From assembly GCF_001618385.1 (NCBI RefSeq), contig NZ_BDCR01000003.1:310001-374000 (forward strand): a stretch of DNA of 64,000 nucleotides, given 5' to 3'. Positions within the stretch are counted from its first letter, which is position 1. Every line of letters begins with the position of its first letter. This document shows positions 1-9,849 of the stretch, one piece after another. This stretch comes from Paludibacter jiangxiensis. GTDB lineage: Bacteria; Bacteroidota; Bacteroidia; Bacteroidales; Paludibacteraceae. The notes under the pieces are model-generated. The model was given only the letters and a program-made list of their open reading frames with translations. It searched no databases and had not been told where the DNA came from. Position numbers and translations under genes: made by a program.

Positions 1-743
1 ATCATCGTCTGGCGGTACTGGCCATCGACCCGAGCAGCGAACGCAGCAAAGGGAGTATTCTGGGAGACAAGACCCGCATGGAACAGCTTTCCAGCCATCC
101 TAACGCATTCATCCGCCCTTCGCCCTCCGCAGGCTCGTTGGGCGGTGTGGCGCGCAAGACACGCGAAACAATCATGCTTTGCGAAGCTGCCGGATTCGAT
201 ACCATTTTTGTGGAAACAGTCGGTGTGGGACAATCGGAAACAGCCGTGCACTCCATGGTCGATTTCTTCCTCTTCCTGCAGGTTGCCGGAACCGGCGACG
301 AATTGCAGGGAATCAAACGGGGCATTATGGAAATGGCCGACGGCATCACCATCAACAAAGCCGACGGCACCAACGTGGATCGCGTTAACCTAACCAAAGC
401 ACAACTTACCAGTGCGCTCCATCTCTTTCCGTTGCCCGAATCGGGATGGTCACCCAAGGTATTGACCTGCTCAGCATTAAACGGCATCAATATCGACGGC
501 GTGTGGGAGATGATTACCGAATACATCGCATTTGTGAAAGAATCGGGCTATTTTGACCATAAGCGTCTCCGTCAGTCGAAATACTGGATGTATGAATCGA
601 TTAACGATCAGCTGAAATCGCACTTTTACAACAACGAAAAAATTGATGCACTGCTAACAGAATACGAACAGAAAGTGGTGGATAATAAAATCAGTTCGTT
701 TATTGCCGCAAAAGAATTACTGGATAGTTATTTCGGGAAATAG
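1..743 (+). CDS. meaB: Methylmalonyl-CoA mutase-associated GTPase MeaB, 3' part
   Basis: The reading frame is open from the left edge (codons in phase from base 3), so the N-terminus with the P-loop lies outside the window. The visible part starts with [20 protein letters not shown], a hallmark of the MeaB/ArgK G3E GTPase family, followed by [10 protein letters not shown] (switch/G3 region) and INKADGTN (G4, guanine recognition). MeaB is a GTP-dependent chaperone that loads and protects adenosylcobalamin in methylmalonyl-CoA mutase, which fits propionate/succinate fermentation. The mutase subunits would be expected upstream but are not visible. The internal ATG at 78 is not a start. The gene ends before a hairpin shared with groEL. 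Confidence 0.93.
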   Translation, partial: HRLAVLAIDPSSERSKGSILGDKTRMEQLSSHPNAFIRPSPSAGSLGGVARKTRETIMLCEAAGFDTIFVETVGVGQSETAVHSMVDFFLFLQVAGTGDELQGIKRGIMEMADGITINKADGTNVDRVNLTKAQLTSALHLFPLPESGWSPKVLTCSALNGINIDGVWEMITEYIAFVKESGYFDHKRLRQSKYWMYESINDQLKSHFYNNEKIDALLTEYEQKVVDNKISSFIAAKELLDSYFGK

Positions 744-777
744 CACCGAATAGATAAATGTGTGTTTCCAAATGTAA

Positions 778-797
778 AGACGCATAGCAATGCGTCT
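778..797. repeat. Short intergenic palindrome
   Basis: AGACGCAT and ATGCGTCT form a perfect 8-bp inverted repeat around a 4-nt spacer, between meaB and the terminator shared with groEL. From memory, palindromes of the type AGACGCA...TGCGTCT are scattered between genes in many Bacteroidota. There is no T-tract directly after it, so it is listed as a repeat rather than a terminator. Confidence 0.5.
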
Positions 798-835
798 CTA
801 ACGACGACACACACCAACAGCATTGATCTAAAGCA

Positions 836-870
836 AAAAGGGATTGCCTCGCTCTGAGACAATCCCGTTT
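836..870. terminator. Bidirectional terminator between meaB and groEL
   Basis: GGGATTGCCTC (840-850) and GAGACAATCCC (856-866) form an 11-bp stem with one mismatch and a 5-nt loop. On the minus strand it is followed by CTTTTTGC, and on the plus strand by GTTTTCATT. It sits between the convergent meaB and groEL and can end both transcripts. Confidence 0.75.
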
Positions 871-895
871 TCATTAGGGTTATGATGAAAAAGAA

Positions 896-2539
<1,644 letters not shown>

Positions 2540-2592
2540 TTATAATTTAGATGTTTACAAATAAAAGAGTTTCTTTTATGCAACCGGGCTGA

Positions 2593-2862
2593 TTAGATAA
2601 CAGCCAAAATATCGGACTGACGCATGATGAGGTATTTCACTCCATCCAGTTCCAGTTCAGTACCTGCATATTTGCCATAAAGAACCTGATCGCCTACTTT
2701 TACAATCATTTCTTCGTCTTTTGTACCCTGTCCTACTGCTTTTACTTCACCTTTCAAAGGTTTTTCTTTTGCAGAATCGGGAATAATAATACCGCTTGCC
2801 GTTTTTTCTTCGGCAGCAGCCGGTTGAATCAGCACTCTGTCTGCTAATGGTTTGATTGTCAT
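2593..2862 (-). CDS. groS: Co-chaperonin GroES
   Basis: 89-residue GroES, the heptameric lid of the GroEL folding chamber. It starts [14 protein letters not shown], contains the mobile-loop segment [18 protein letters not shown] (about residues 18-35) that contacts GroEL, and ends with the conserved [13 protein letters not shown]. It is the first gene of the groES-groEL operon. No exact TAnnTTTG box was found on the minus strand in the roughly 200 bases upstream, so the promoter is undefined, which could mean an alternative sigma factor or a degenerate box. Confidence 0.97.
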   Translation of the reverse strand: MTIKPLADRVLIQPAAAEEKTASGIIIPDSAKEKPLKGEVKAVGQGTKDEEMIVKVGDQVLYGKYAGTELELDGVKYLIMRQSDILAVI

Positions 2863-3240
2863 AACATCAACTATTTTAAATGATTAAACAAATAATTTAT
2901 TGGTATTTTTTGGCATTTGCCGCAAACGCTGCAAAGCACGTTGTCTCTAATTACACATTGCGTGCCAAAGACGAACCGCTTGACTCGTATTCATAACTAA
3001 GATTCGTGAATATTGTTTTATTTTCAGAGGATTACAGAGCGGAAAAAGAAGAAGCATTCATTTATTGAAGATTGATTGCATTTTTCTCTCAATGTCAAAT
3101 TTTCCTTCCGGCGTACAATTTCATTGCTCGAATCCTGACAGCTTGTCAGTCGAACAACAATTCATCATTGCAGGAAGGCAGCGCAGCAAAGGCAGTTTAG
3201 TGGAGGTAAAACGGAGTTGGGTAAATAAAACTGAGGCTTT
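2863..3240. other. Intergenic region upstream of groES
   Basis: 378 bases between groES and the stop of the transglycosylase gene. It holds the unlocated groESL promoter and a short palindrome CTGACA-GCT-TGTCAG at 3135-3149. A 67-codon ORF at 3065-3268 on the plus strand has no recognisable protein character and overlaps the neighbouring gene end, so it was not called. No RNA gene is evident. Confidence 0.5.
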
Positions 3241-4683
3241 TTATCTCCTTTTGAGATACTTTTCATAACGATTCATCACATCCGAGACATAACGCACGGT
3301 TTGTGACGCATTAAAATAGCCGTATTGACACACCTCGTCGTTATAATACTGAGATTGAGATTTGAGTTTCAGAAATTTCTCCACATTACCCTGCCAGGAA
3401 TGGTTATTCTTACCATATTTCTTTGCCAAAGCCATTGCATCCAACACGTGGCTGGGACCGGAATGATACGAGGCCAGAATAAACTTAATCCGTTCTTCCT
3501 TATTCTCAATATCGTGGAACATCATGTTCAGCATCTTGATATACTGCACTGCTGCCTCCAGATTCTTTGCCGGATCAAAAATCTGAGTGCGATCCACCCC
3601 ATAATGTCGTGCCGTATTTGGCATTAGCTGCATCAACCCTGATGCTCCGGACCAGGCAACACATTCCGGATCGAAATTCGACTCGAGATACGCTTGTGCG
3701 GCCAGCATCTGCCATTTCCAACCCACCTGTTTCGCAAACTTTTTAAATAGGTGGTCGTAGGGCGAAATTGCCCCTTTGGGAATTTTCACATAGTTAGCTA
3801 CAAAAAATTTATTTTCAAAGAAATATTTATCCGAAATAGCACTTACAACGTTCATATCCTGAGCAGTCGCGTACCATTGATTAATCTTATTGAACAAAGA
3901 ATTGTCTCCGGGGGCTGTAATCCACGATGCTCTTTGCAAAAAGCTAACGTCAACATGAATGTCAATACCCGACATATTTTTCTTGCTCATTTCCGCAATG
4001 GTATTGGATGCAACGGTAAACCGGATCTTTCCATCGGCAACCATCCCAATAAGCTGATCCATACTGATGGAATCACCTACTTCTTTAATAATAATTCCAC
4101 CACCTAGCTCAAGATTCAGATTATACAATCTTGCAGAATAACGAGAATCCCCCTTCACATATACCTCTTTTCCAATAAGTTCGGTAACATCATTTATCAA
4201 CTCATCTCCGTTATGCTGAACCAATACTTGCTTACTCTGTTCTGTAACATCTGTAAATAAAAACTTCCGTGTCGATGGTGTTTTATAAACAGGAGAAGCC
4301 AACAAATCAGCCTTACCGGATTGCAAAAGCCGAAAGGCATCGTGCATATTCTTCGCAACAATAACATGCAGGTTAACGCCCAAAGAATCTGCCAAGTTGG
4401 AGCAAAGATCATAATCATACCCCATCGGCTGTTCTTTATAGATAAAATAGGAAGTTGATCCGTATAACATTACGGCATTAAGAGTATCACGCTCTATGAC
4501 ACGATCAAGAAGCGTTTTAACCGGAGGAGGTTTTTTCCATGTCTTACAACCGGAAAGACAAAACAGTCCGGCAATAAACAGGAATAAAATCCGATATGTA
4601 GATTTTGAATGTAACAAGATTATAATTTTGTGCTTATTCTGGTTTACACTATATAAAACAATTGTCACACATGCTCTATACAA
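3241..4683 (-). CDS. MltF-like membrane-bound lytic murein transglycosylase (lipoprotein)
   Basis: 480 residues. A hydrophobic stretch followed by LSGC (lipobox, Cys at about residue 46) marks an outer-membrane lipoprotein. Residues about 60-290 resemble the family-3 periplasmic solute-binding fold (YDYDLCSNLADSLGV, LLASPVYKTPSTRKF). Residues about 320-450 form an SLT lytic transglycosylase domain with AAQAYLESNFDP, whose Glu is the expected catalytic residue, and GLMQLMPNTA. This architecture is that of MltF, which cleaves peptidoglycan to 1,6-anhydro products. The annotated ATG overlaps the upstream exonuclease gene by 19 bp and leaves a long N-region. A TTG about 24 codons further in is an alternative start giving a normal signal peptide. 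Confidence 0.9.
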   Translation of the reverse strand: MYRACVTIVLYSVNQNKHKIIILLHSKSTYRILFLFIAGLFCLSGCKTWKKPPPVKTLLDRVIERDTLNAVMLYGSTSYFIYKEQPMGYDYDLCSNLADSLGVNLHVIVAKNMHDAFRLLQSGKADLLASPVYKTPSTRKFLFTDVTEQSKQVLVQHNGDELINDVTELIGKEVYVKGDSRYSARLYNLNLELGGGIIIKEVGDSISMDQLIGMVADGKIRFTVASNTIAEMSKKNMSGIDIHVDVSFLQRASWITAPGDNSLFNKINQWYATAQDMNVVSAISDKYFFENKFFVANYVKIPKGAISPYDHLFKKFAKQVGWKWQMLAAQAYLESNFDPECVAWSGASGLMQLMPNTARHYGVDRTQIFDPAKNLEAAVQYIKMLNMMFHDIENKEERIKFILASYHSGPSHVLDAMALAKKYGKNNHSWQGNVEKFLKLKSQSQYYNDEVCQYGYFNASQTVRYVSDVMNRYEKYLKRR

Positions 4684-5402
4684 TCTTCATCAATGAGGGG
4701 AAAACCATTCAGGCGCAACCATAACTGAGCTGTCGCCACAACATCTTTCTGACAATAGACAGATATCCGCTCCACATCTCTTTCTTCATAATAAACCTGA
4801 GCTACCTGACTACCATTTATATCATCCTTCGGAGTCGGAATATTAAAAATTGCCGTTAGCAGGTTCAACGAAGTGAAATTCTTATAATCTCCGAATTTCC
4901 ACATTTCCAGCGTATCCAAAAACGGAACTTCCCACGGTTTTTTAGATGCCACATCTAGTACAGCCGGAATTGGCAAACCATTCACCAACAATCTACGGCA
5001 AATATAAGGCACGTCAAACTCTTTAATATTATGCCCGCATAAATTTATTTCCTGCGGACGTCCAAAAAGCTCGAGCATCGCACAAAATTCAGTGAGTAGT
5101 TTCGCTTCGTCGTCACCAGAAAACGATTTTACCCTAAAAAAATCATTTCCGTTTTTACGATAAATAAAACCAGCTGAAATGCACACAATTTTACCAAACT
5201 CAGCAAATATTCCGGCTCCATTGGCAAACACATACTGTGCATCTGCGTCATCAGGATAACGATCTGGCATTCTCTTTTTTAAGACTTCGGCCTTTTCTTC
5301 CCACAATTCGGGAAGCCTGCCGGGCAATTGCCTGTAATCAACCGTTTGAGGAACGGTTTCAATATCAAGAAAAACGATTCTGTCTTTGTTTATATTCTTC
5401 AT
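4665..5402 (-). CDS. Predicted DEDDy 3'-5' exonuclease, PolB-exonuclease-like
   Basis: 245 residues with the RNase H-like exonuclease signature: FLDIETVPQ near the N-terminus (DxE, motif I), NLCGHNIKEFDVPYICRRL in the middle (motif II), and YCQKDVVATAQLW near the C-terminus (Y-x3-D, motif III). It resembles the stand-alone predicted 3'-5' exonucleases related to the proofreading domain of DNA polymerase B. The substrate is not known. A longer ORF begins at 5453, but a strong promoter (TTTG-N20-TACCTTTG, 5423-5454) lies inside that extension, so the ATG at 5402 (MKNINKDR) is chosen. It appears to be cotranscribed with the overlapping transglycosylase gene. Confidence 0.88.
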   Translation of the reverse strand: MKNINKDRIVFLDIETVPQTVDYRQLPGRLPELWEEKAEVLKKRMPDRYPDDADAQYVFANGAGIFAEFGKIVCISAGFIYRKNGNDFFRVKSFSGDDEAKLLTEFCAMLELFGRPQEINLCGHNIKEFDVPYICRRLLVNGLPIPAVLDVASKKPWEVPFLDTLEMWKFGDYKNFTSLNLLTAIFNIPTPKDDINGSQVAQVYYEERDVERISVYCQKDVVATAQLWLRLNGFPLIDEDCIEHV

Positions 5403-5422
5403 TTTAAGGCGTATTGGCAAGA

Positions 5423-5454
5423 CAAAGGTAGAATTTAAAGTCAATATCGGCAAA
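5423..5454 (-). promoter_or_regulatory. Promoter of the exonuclease/transglycosylase pair
   Basis: On the minus strand TTTG (5451-5454) is separated by exactly 20 bp from TACCTTTG (5423-5430), a full match to the Bacteroidota primary-sigma consensus TTTG-N19-21-TAnnTTTG. The predicted transcription start falls about 15 bases before the ATG at 5402. This site rules out the longer upstream start. Confidence 0.75.
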
Positions 5455-5544
5455 TATTGCCCATTCCGGCTTGCTGGATTCCGAGTTGCAGCCTCACCAT
5501 TTTGTAACTTAGCGCCGCTTTTTTAGTATGTGAGAATTATCATG

Positions 5545-5552
5545 TAATTTTG
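5545..5552 (+). promoter_or_regulatory. Candidate -7 box of the EamA/Usp pair
   Basis: TAATTTTG matches TAnnTTTG and lies 21 bases before the GTG start at 5574. No good -33 TTTG is seen 20 bp upstream, so support is moderate. Confidence 0.5.
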
Positions 5553-5573
5553 CGTTTTAATAAATCATTTCAA

Positions 5574-6467
5574 GTGCAAACAGGAGAAATTTCCGCTATT
5601 GGAGTTGCTGTATGCTGGACATTCAGCGCTTTGTTTTTTGAAAAAGCAGGCAACCGTATCGGTTCGCTCGCCGTCAACATCATTCGTCTGGCAATGGCCA
5701 TCGTGCTACTGGGGTTTGGAACCCTGATCACCAGAGGCATGTTCCTGCCTCTCGACGCCACTCCCGAACAATGGTTCTGGCTATCGCTATCCGGATTCAT
5801 CGGCTTCTTTTTGGGAGACCTTTGTCTCTTTTACTCCTATACACAAATCGGATCCCGGATGGCACAGTTAGTCATGACGCTGGCTCCACCCATTACGGCA
5901 CTAATCGGATTCGTTTTATTGGGAGAACACCTGCACTTGCTTCAGGTTACTGGCATCAGCGTCACTGTACTGGGAATCGTCATTGCCATGTTGGGAAAAG
6001 AAAAAGGCGAAAAACTGAATTTCAAAGTTCCATTCAAAGGCTTCTTATTCGCACTAGGCGGAGCAGTCGGACAGGCAGTCGGGCTTATTGCAAGCAAAAA
6101 AGGCATTGGCAATTACGACGCCATGGCAGCAACTCAAATCCGTGCATTCACAGGTGGCTTATGTTTTTTTCTCCTGGTTACTTTTCTAAAAAGATGGAAT
6201 ACCATACGCAGTGCATCCAAAGATAGTTCCGGAATACGTTCAGTGCTTATCGGGTCGTTTTTCGGACCGGTTGTGGGAGTGGCTCTGTCCTTATTCGCTA
6301 TTCAGCACACCGAGGCGGGAGTGGCTGCGACTCTCATGGGTTTGGTGCCCATCTTCATTATCATTCCTTCGGCCATCATGTTCAAGGAAAGAATATCCAT
6401 TTATCAGATTATCGGGGCTTTCGTAAGTGTGGGCGGTTGCGTTCTGCTCTTTATGAAACCTTTATAA
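5574..6467 (+). CDS. EamA/DMT-family inner-membrane transporter
   Basis: About 297 residues with ten hydrophobic segments in two EamA repeats (GEISAIGVAVCWTFSALFFE at the N-terminus; second half starting FKGFLFALGGAVGQAVGLIASKKG). This is the drug/metabolite transporter superfamily, whose members export or import small metabolites; no substrate can be assigned. The open frame reaches a TTG at 5550, but that TTG is part of a TAATTTTG -7 box (5545-5552). The GTG at 5574, giving MQTGEISAIG, is therefore preferred. A Usp gene follows 12 bp later on the same strand. Confidence 0.85.
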   Translation: MQTGEISAIGVAVCWTFSALFFEKAGNRIGSLAVNIIRLAMAIVLLGFGTLITRGMFLPLDATPEQWFWLSLSGFIGFFLGDLCLFYSYTQIGSRMAQLVMTLAPPITALIGFVLLGEHLHLLQVTGISVTVLGIVIAMLGKEKGEKLNFKVPFKGFLFALGGAVGQAVGLIASKKGIGNYDAMAATQIRAFTGGLCFFLLVTFLKRWNTIRSASKDSSGIRSVLIGSFFGPVVGVALSLFAIQHTEAGVAATLMGLVPIFIIIPSAIMFKERISIYQIIGAFVSVGGCVLLFMKPL

Positions 6468-6479
6468 GAATAGCAAATC

Positions 6480-7259
6480 ATGCGCGACTATATTGCCATA
6501 TATTCAGACAGCACTCATCTGCCTCAAAAAGCCATACAACTTGCAAAAATACTTTCCGAAGGATTTCAGAAAGAAATTTGCTTCTTAAGCTATGCCGCAA
6601 ACACAACCGAAGAACTACAATTCAGGGAACGGCACCAATTATGGATGCAAGAAGGTGGTTTTACCGCGCAAAGCTTTATCCGCACTGCCGGAGTCTCAAC
6701 TTTGCACGAATCCCTGACGGAAATCGAAGCTGCTTTTTTTATTATCGAACTTTCCTCAAGAAACTCTTCAAAAGAGATCCAGTATCACCTGAACAATTGC
6801 AAACAATTACGAATTCCATATTTCTTTGTCAAGCCTGAAATCACATCTGTTCAATTCAACAAGGTACTGGTTCCGGTTGGTTTTTTGACCGAAGAAAAAG
6901 AAAAAGGAATTTTTGCATCCAAGCTAGCCCGCTTCTGCAACAGTTCTATAACATTATTAAAAGCAAAAGATTACGGGTCGAAAGCAGAAAGAAGTGTCAA
7001 TCAGATTCAAAGTCTCTTTGAGCAACTTGACGTCCAATGCGAAATAAAGCAGGCTCATAAAGACAGCTTCAAAGTACAACTTGAAGCATCTTTACGAGCC
7101 AGCAATGGGGATGCAGACCTGATTATCATCACATCATCAAGAGAATACGGACTGGACGACATTTTTTTCGGTCCGCCCGAACGAAAAATCATTAAAACCT
7201 CCGGGGTTCCGGTAATGGTTCTCAATCCACGCCCGGATCTCTATGTTCTGTGTGATTAA
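6480..7259 (+). CDS. Universal stress protein family protein
   Basis: 259 residues, soluble. The C-terminal half carries a recognisable Usp fold: KVLVPVGFLTEEKEKG (first strand), ADLIIITSSREYGLDDIFFGP and the final strand GVPVMVLNP. The usual ATP-binding pattern G-x2-G-x9-G-S/T is not clearly present, so it may be a non-nucleotide-binding member. The N-terminal half looks like a second, degenerate Usp-type domain (IAIYSDSTHLPQKAIQLAKIL). It is probably cotranscribed with the EamA transporter 12 bp upstream and converges on the S1/P1 nuclease with only 7 bp between stops. Confidence 0.8.
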   Translation: MRDYIAIYSDSTHLPQKAIQLAKILSEGFQKEICFLSYAANTTEELQFRERHQLWMQEGGFTAQSFIRTAGVSTLHESLTEIEAAFFIIELSSRNSSKEIQYHLNNCKQLRIPYFFVKPEITSVQFNKVLVPVGFLTEEKEKGIFASKLARFCNSSITLLKAKDYGSKAERSVNQIQSLFEQLDVQCEIKQAHKDSFKVQLEASLRASNGDADLIIITSSREYGLDDIFFGPPERKIIKTSGVPVMVLNPRPDLYVLCD

Positions 7260-7266
7260 AATCCGA

Positions 7267-8046
7267 TTATTTATTTCCGTAAATATAATTCAACACACTC
7301 GCCAGGTGAGCACCAGCCTGCGCAAGACGATCCTCCACAAGCCCAATGTATTTGTAATTATACTTATACTGATTTTCTGCTTCGGGAGCAGAATCGTAAA
7401 CTTTTTGAGCGGTCTGGTAAGTCCCCCACGCCCAATTCAGAACTGAATCAGGTTGAAACGGGTTAACCTTCACTACACGCGTTCTGAACAGATGATCTGC
7501 ATATTCTGTGTAGCTCAATTTTTGAAACTCAATTAAAGCTTCATCCCACAAAGCATGAATGGATATGTTTCGTCCCTGCCATGTCAAACGAACAGAGTTT
7601 CCCCCTTTATCATCCGGACGTCCCATATGTAAAGGCATATGCATGTCACCGATCAAATGAATCAACATTTTCAGGTTTTCTTCATTATTCGGATCTTTTT
7701 TCAGTTTTGCAATCAGCTCCTGAACCCGGAAGATTAGCTCTCCATTATTTTCGGTTACAGCTTCTTTATTAAAATCCTCACGGCTCATATTTGCCGCAAT
7801 ATCCTTATAATGCCATACTTCCTGACCTTTGTATTTGTCATCACTTCTGACAAAATCGCCCCAATTGGCAACCATAGCCACACTTGCATGTTTCAGTACT
7901 GCGTCGACATTCTTTTTTGCTGCCGGACTCATTTTTTTCTGGGCTAATTCACCTATAACACGATGGCCAATCAATCCCCATCCCCACACTGCCTGAGGCA
8001 CAAAAAGCAACCCCACTAAAAAACAAATAGTTATATTTTTTTTCAT
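7267..8046 (-). CDS. Secreted S1/P1-type zinc nuclease
   Basis: 259 residues with an N-terminal signal peptide ending near VPQAVWG. The mature protein starts WGLIGHR; in this family the N-terminal Trp and following His are zinc ligands. Further conserved elements are NWGDFVRSD, WHYKDI, HLIGDMHMPLHMG and HALWDEALI, giving the His/Asp set of the tri-zinc site of S1/P1 nuclease and phospholipase C. Function: extracytoplasmic hydrolysis of single-stranded nucleic acid or 3'-nucleotides, probably for phosphate or nucleoside scavenging. It is a single-gene unit with its own -7 box. Confidence 0.92.
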   Translation of the reverse strand: MKKNITICFLVGLLFVPQAVWGWGLIGHRVIGELAQKKMSPAAKKNVDAVLKHASVAMVANWGDFVRSDDKYKGQEVWHYKDIAANMSREDFNKEAVTENNGELIFRVQELIAKLKKDPNNEENLKMLIHLIGDMHMPLHMGRPDDKGGNSVRLTWQGRNISIHALWDEALIEFQKLSYTEYADHLFRTRVVKVNPFQPDSVLNWAWGTYQTAQKVYDSAPEAENQYKYNYKYIGLVEDRLAQAGAHLASVLNYIYGNK

Positions 8047-8063
8047 CGCTAAAAATTTTTGTC

Positions 8064-8071
8064 CAAATATA
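8064..8071 (-). promoter_or_regulatory. -7 box of the S1/P1 nuclease gene
   Basis: The minus strand reads TATATTTG, matching TAnnTTTG, 18 bases before the ATG at 8046. The -33 region is poor. Confidence 0.5.
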
Positions 8072-8170
8072 GCTAATTTTACGGGCCAATAAACATTCCC
8101 CTTATTGATATGTTAAAATAACATAACCAACGTAACCTTTTATACGATTCTATCGTCATCTATTTTGTAC

Positions 8171-8668
8171 ATGGATTTACAGCAATTCGAAATAAAAATC
8201 CTGCCGCTAAAGAACAAAATCTACCGATTAGCAAAAGCACTGCTCAACAATACAAACGAAGCAGAAGATGCGGTGCAGGATATTTATTTAAAACTGTGGT
8301 CGTCGCGAAAAGAACTGGAAAAAGCAGAAAACCTCACGGCGCTCACATTACAAATTGCAAGAAATCATTGTATTGACAGAATAAGATCCCGCAACAGGGT
8401 ACAGTTCAGTGATCTGATAGATAACGATGAAAGCTTCTCTTCAGAACCTTCTCCTTACGAACAGACCGAACAAAAAGATCTTGTAAAGAATGTAAAACAA
8501 CTTATCAGCGAACTGCCCGAACAACAGCGAATTGTGATTCACCTTCGTGATGTGGAAGGGCTGGAAATGGATGAAATAGCAGCAATTACAGGAATGACTG
8601 AAAACGCCATAAAAGTTTACCTGTCAAGAGCTCGCCAAAGCATTCGAAAGTCATTTTTAGGAAAGTAA
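8171..8668 (+). CDS. ECF-type RNA polymerase sigma factor
   Basis: 165 residues with sigma region 2 (NEAEDAVQDIYLKLW near residue 32; IARNHCIDRIRSR near 62) and region 4 (LPEQQRIVIHLRDVEGLEMDEIAAITG, helix-turn-helix, near 115-140, then NAIKVYLSRARQSIR). It lacks region 3, as extracytoplasmic-function sigma factors do. The ATG at 8171 is preferred to an in-frame TTG two codons earlier. The two following genes, a membrane protein and a DUF4252 protein, form a cassette with it. Neighbours suggest it is held by the next gene's product, but the signal is unknown. Confidence 0.92.
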   Translation: MDLQQFEIKILPLKNKIYRLAKALLNNTNEAEDAVQDIYLKLWSSRKELEKAENLTALTLQIARNHCIDRIRSRNRVQFSDLIDNDESFSSEPSPYEQTEQKDLVKNVKQLISELPEQQRIVIHLRDVEGLEMDEIAAITGMTENAIKVYLSRARQSIRKSFLGK

Positions 8669-8693
8669 AACAAACCGTCAATCATCGATTGTC

Positions 8694-9239
8694 ATGGATA
8701 ACATAAAAGAATTATTGCAGAAATATTTTGAAGGAGACACTTCGCTGGCCGAAGAAAACCTGCTCCAACAATATTTTGCACAAACTGAAATTGCAGAAGA
8801 TCTAAAGCAATACAAACCTTTGTTTGAATGCTTTGCCGGATTGGAAGCCGAAACCTTACCCAATTCTGCATTTGACGAAGATTTCAAACAAAAGGTAACA
8901 CCACGCAGAAAGCACCACGGACTGGTATATCATATTTCTGTATGGAGTTCAGCGGCAGCGGCCTGTGTCATACTGGCCATGGGATCTATCTACTACATCG
9001 AACGCCAAAACAATTACATGATTGTCAATGGCAAAAGGGTAAATGACCCTGAAAAAGCATTAATGATCGCCGCTGAGAAATTGCATTTAGTTACCGGAAA
9101 ATTCAACAACAGCGTATCTCATGTTCAACAAATCGGGAGGGTGGGCAAACAGCTGAGCGTAATGGAAATTTTCAACAAACACGACTCAACAACCGATTCT
9201 CTGAACACTAACAACGCAATTAAGCATAATGAAAACTAA
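8694..9239 (+). CDS. Single-pass membrane protein, likely anti-sigma-like partner of the ECF factor
   Basis: 181 residues. A cytoplasmic N-terminal domain of about 80 residues begins MDNIKELLQKYFEGDTSLAEE, a phrase typical of Bacteroidota proteins next to ECF sigma genes. It is followed by one hydrophobic segment (about residues 83-103, SVWSSAAAACVILAMGSIYY) and a periplasmic tail without a known fold. Topology and position 25 bp after the sigma gene suggest sigma sequestration, but no ZAS motif (H-x3-C-x2-C) is present. The anti-sigma role is an inference. Its end overlaps the DUF4252 gene by 11 bp, indicating coupled translation. Confidence 0.7.
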   Translation: MDNIKELLQKYFEGDTSLAEENLLQQYFAQTEIAEDLKQYKPLFECFAGLEAETLPNSAFDEDFKQKVTPRRKHHGLVYHISVWSSAAAACVILAMGSIYYIERQNNYMIVNGKRVNDPEKALMIAAEKLHLVTGKFNNSVSHVQQIGRVGKQLSVMEIFNKHDSTTDSLNTNNAIKHNEN

Positions 9240-9699
9240 ACTGATTCTCTTGATGATTGTTCTTTCTGTTGCAGGACTGAAAGCACAAACCGTCGACAAA
9301 CTAATTGAAAAATATTCAACAAACAAAAGTTTTGAGTACGTATCTATCAGCAAAGGACTTTTCAACCTTACTCAATGGTTAGGTGGCAGCAACATCGACA
9401 AAGACACTAAAGAGGTTTTGGGTAGAATAAAGAGCATGAAGATATTAACTCTCAATACAACAAATAACAGTCAGGCAAAAGCAAGTTTCCAGAAAGATCT
9501 AAACAGCCTTATCAAAAGAGGCAGTTACGAGCAAATGATGGAGACAAGAAACAAATCAGATCAATCGACCGTATATGGTTTCACTGACAGTAAAGGTGTT
9601 TCCCACCTGTTGATAATAGTTAAAAACGATTCCGAAATGAGTTTGATTGTTATGAAAGGAAACCTGACTCACGAAGATTTAGAAAAAATAGCAAAATAA
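9229..9699 (+). CDS. DUF4252 secreted protein
   Basis: 156 residues with a signal peptide (cleavage after GLKAQ). The body (VDKLIEKYSTNKSFEYVSISKGLF ... LLIIVKNDSEMSLIVMKGNLTHEDLEKIAK) matches the DUF4252 family, small exported Bacteroidota proteins commonly encoded with ECF sigma and anti-sigma-like genes. Function is unknown. The start overlaps the preceding membrane-protein gene by 11 bp, so it is the third gene of the sigma cassette. Confidence 0.85.
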   Translation: MKTKLILLMIVLSVAGLKAQTVDKLIEKYSTNKSFEYVSISKGLFNLTQWLGGSNIDKDTKEVLGRIKSMKILTLNTTNNSQAKASFQKDLNSLIKRGSYEQMMETRNKSDQSTVYGFTDSKGVSHLLIIVKNDSEMSLIVMKGNLTHEDLEKIAK

Positions 9700-9754
9700 C
9701 AACAGAGCATACAACTTGACATTCACTTTTTCATCTTTTTACCTGAAAATTGAT

Positions 9755-9762
9755 TACTTTTG
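9755..9762 (+). promoter_or_regulatory. -7 box upstream of hisH
   Basis: TACTTTTG matches TAnnTTTG. The expected start of transcription is about 80 bases before the hisH ATG. It overlaps the left arm of a GC-rich hairpin (9762-9785, GCCGG...CCGGC with AAATTCTTTTT after it) that may instead end the sigma cassette transcript. Confidence 0.5.
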
Positions 9763-9796
9763 CCGGTGTTTGTGAAAACCCCGGCAAATTCTTTTT
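9762..9796 (+). terminator. Possible terminator of the sigma cassette
   Basis: GCCGGTGTTT (9762-9771) pairs with AAACCCCGGC (9776-9785) with one mismatch and a 4-nt loop, followed by AAATTCTTTTT. The T-tract is displaced by a few bases, so strength is uncertain. The overlap with the hisH -7 box means the hairpin would not be fully contained in the hisH transcript. Confidence 0.4.
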
Positions 9797-9849
9797 AAAC
9801 AGGGATAATTCACTTGCCACTACTCCACTTTTTGAAAGAAACAATACTT

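Noticed and set aside
2863-3060. CIRCE/HrcA operator upstream of groES
   Set aside because: No TTAGCACTC-N9-GAGTGCTAA-like inverted repeat is present.
3115-3160. Segment resembling a tRNA T-arm (CTCGAATCC)
   Set aside because: No cloverleaf can be built around it and no acceptor stem is present.
3065-3268. 67-codon plus-strand ORF in the groES upstream region
   Set aside because: No recognisable domain or start signal; composition looks non-coding and it runs into the transglycosylase gene end.
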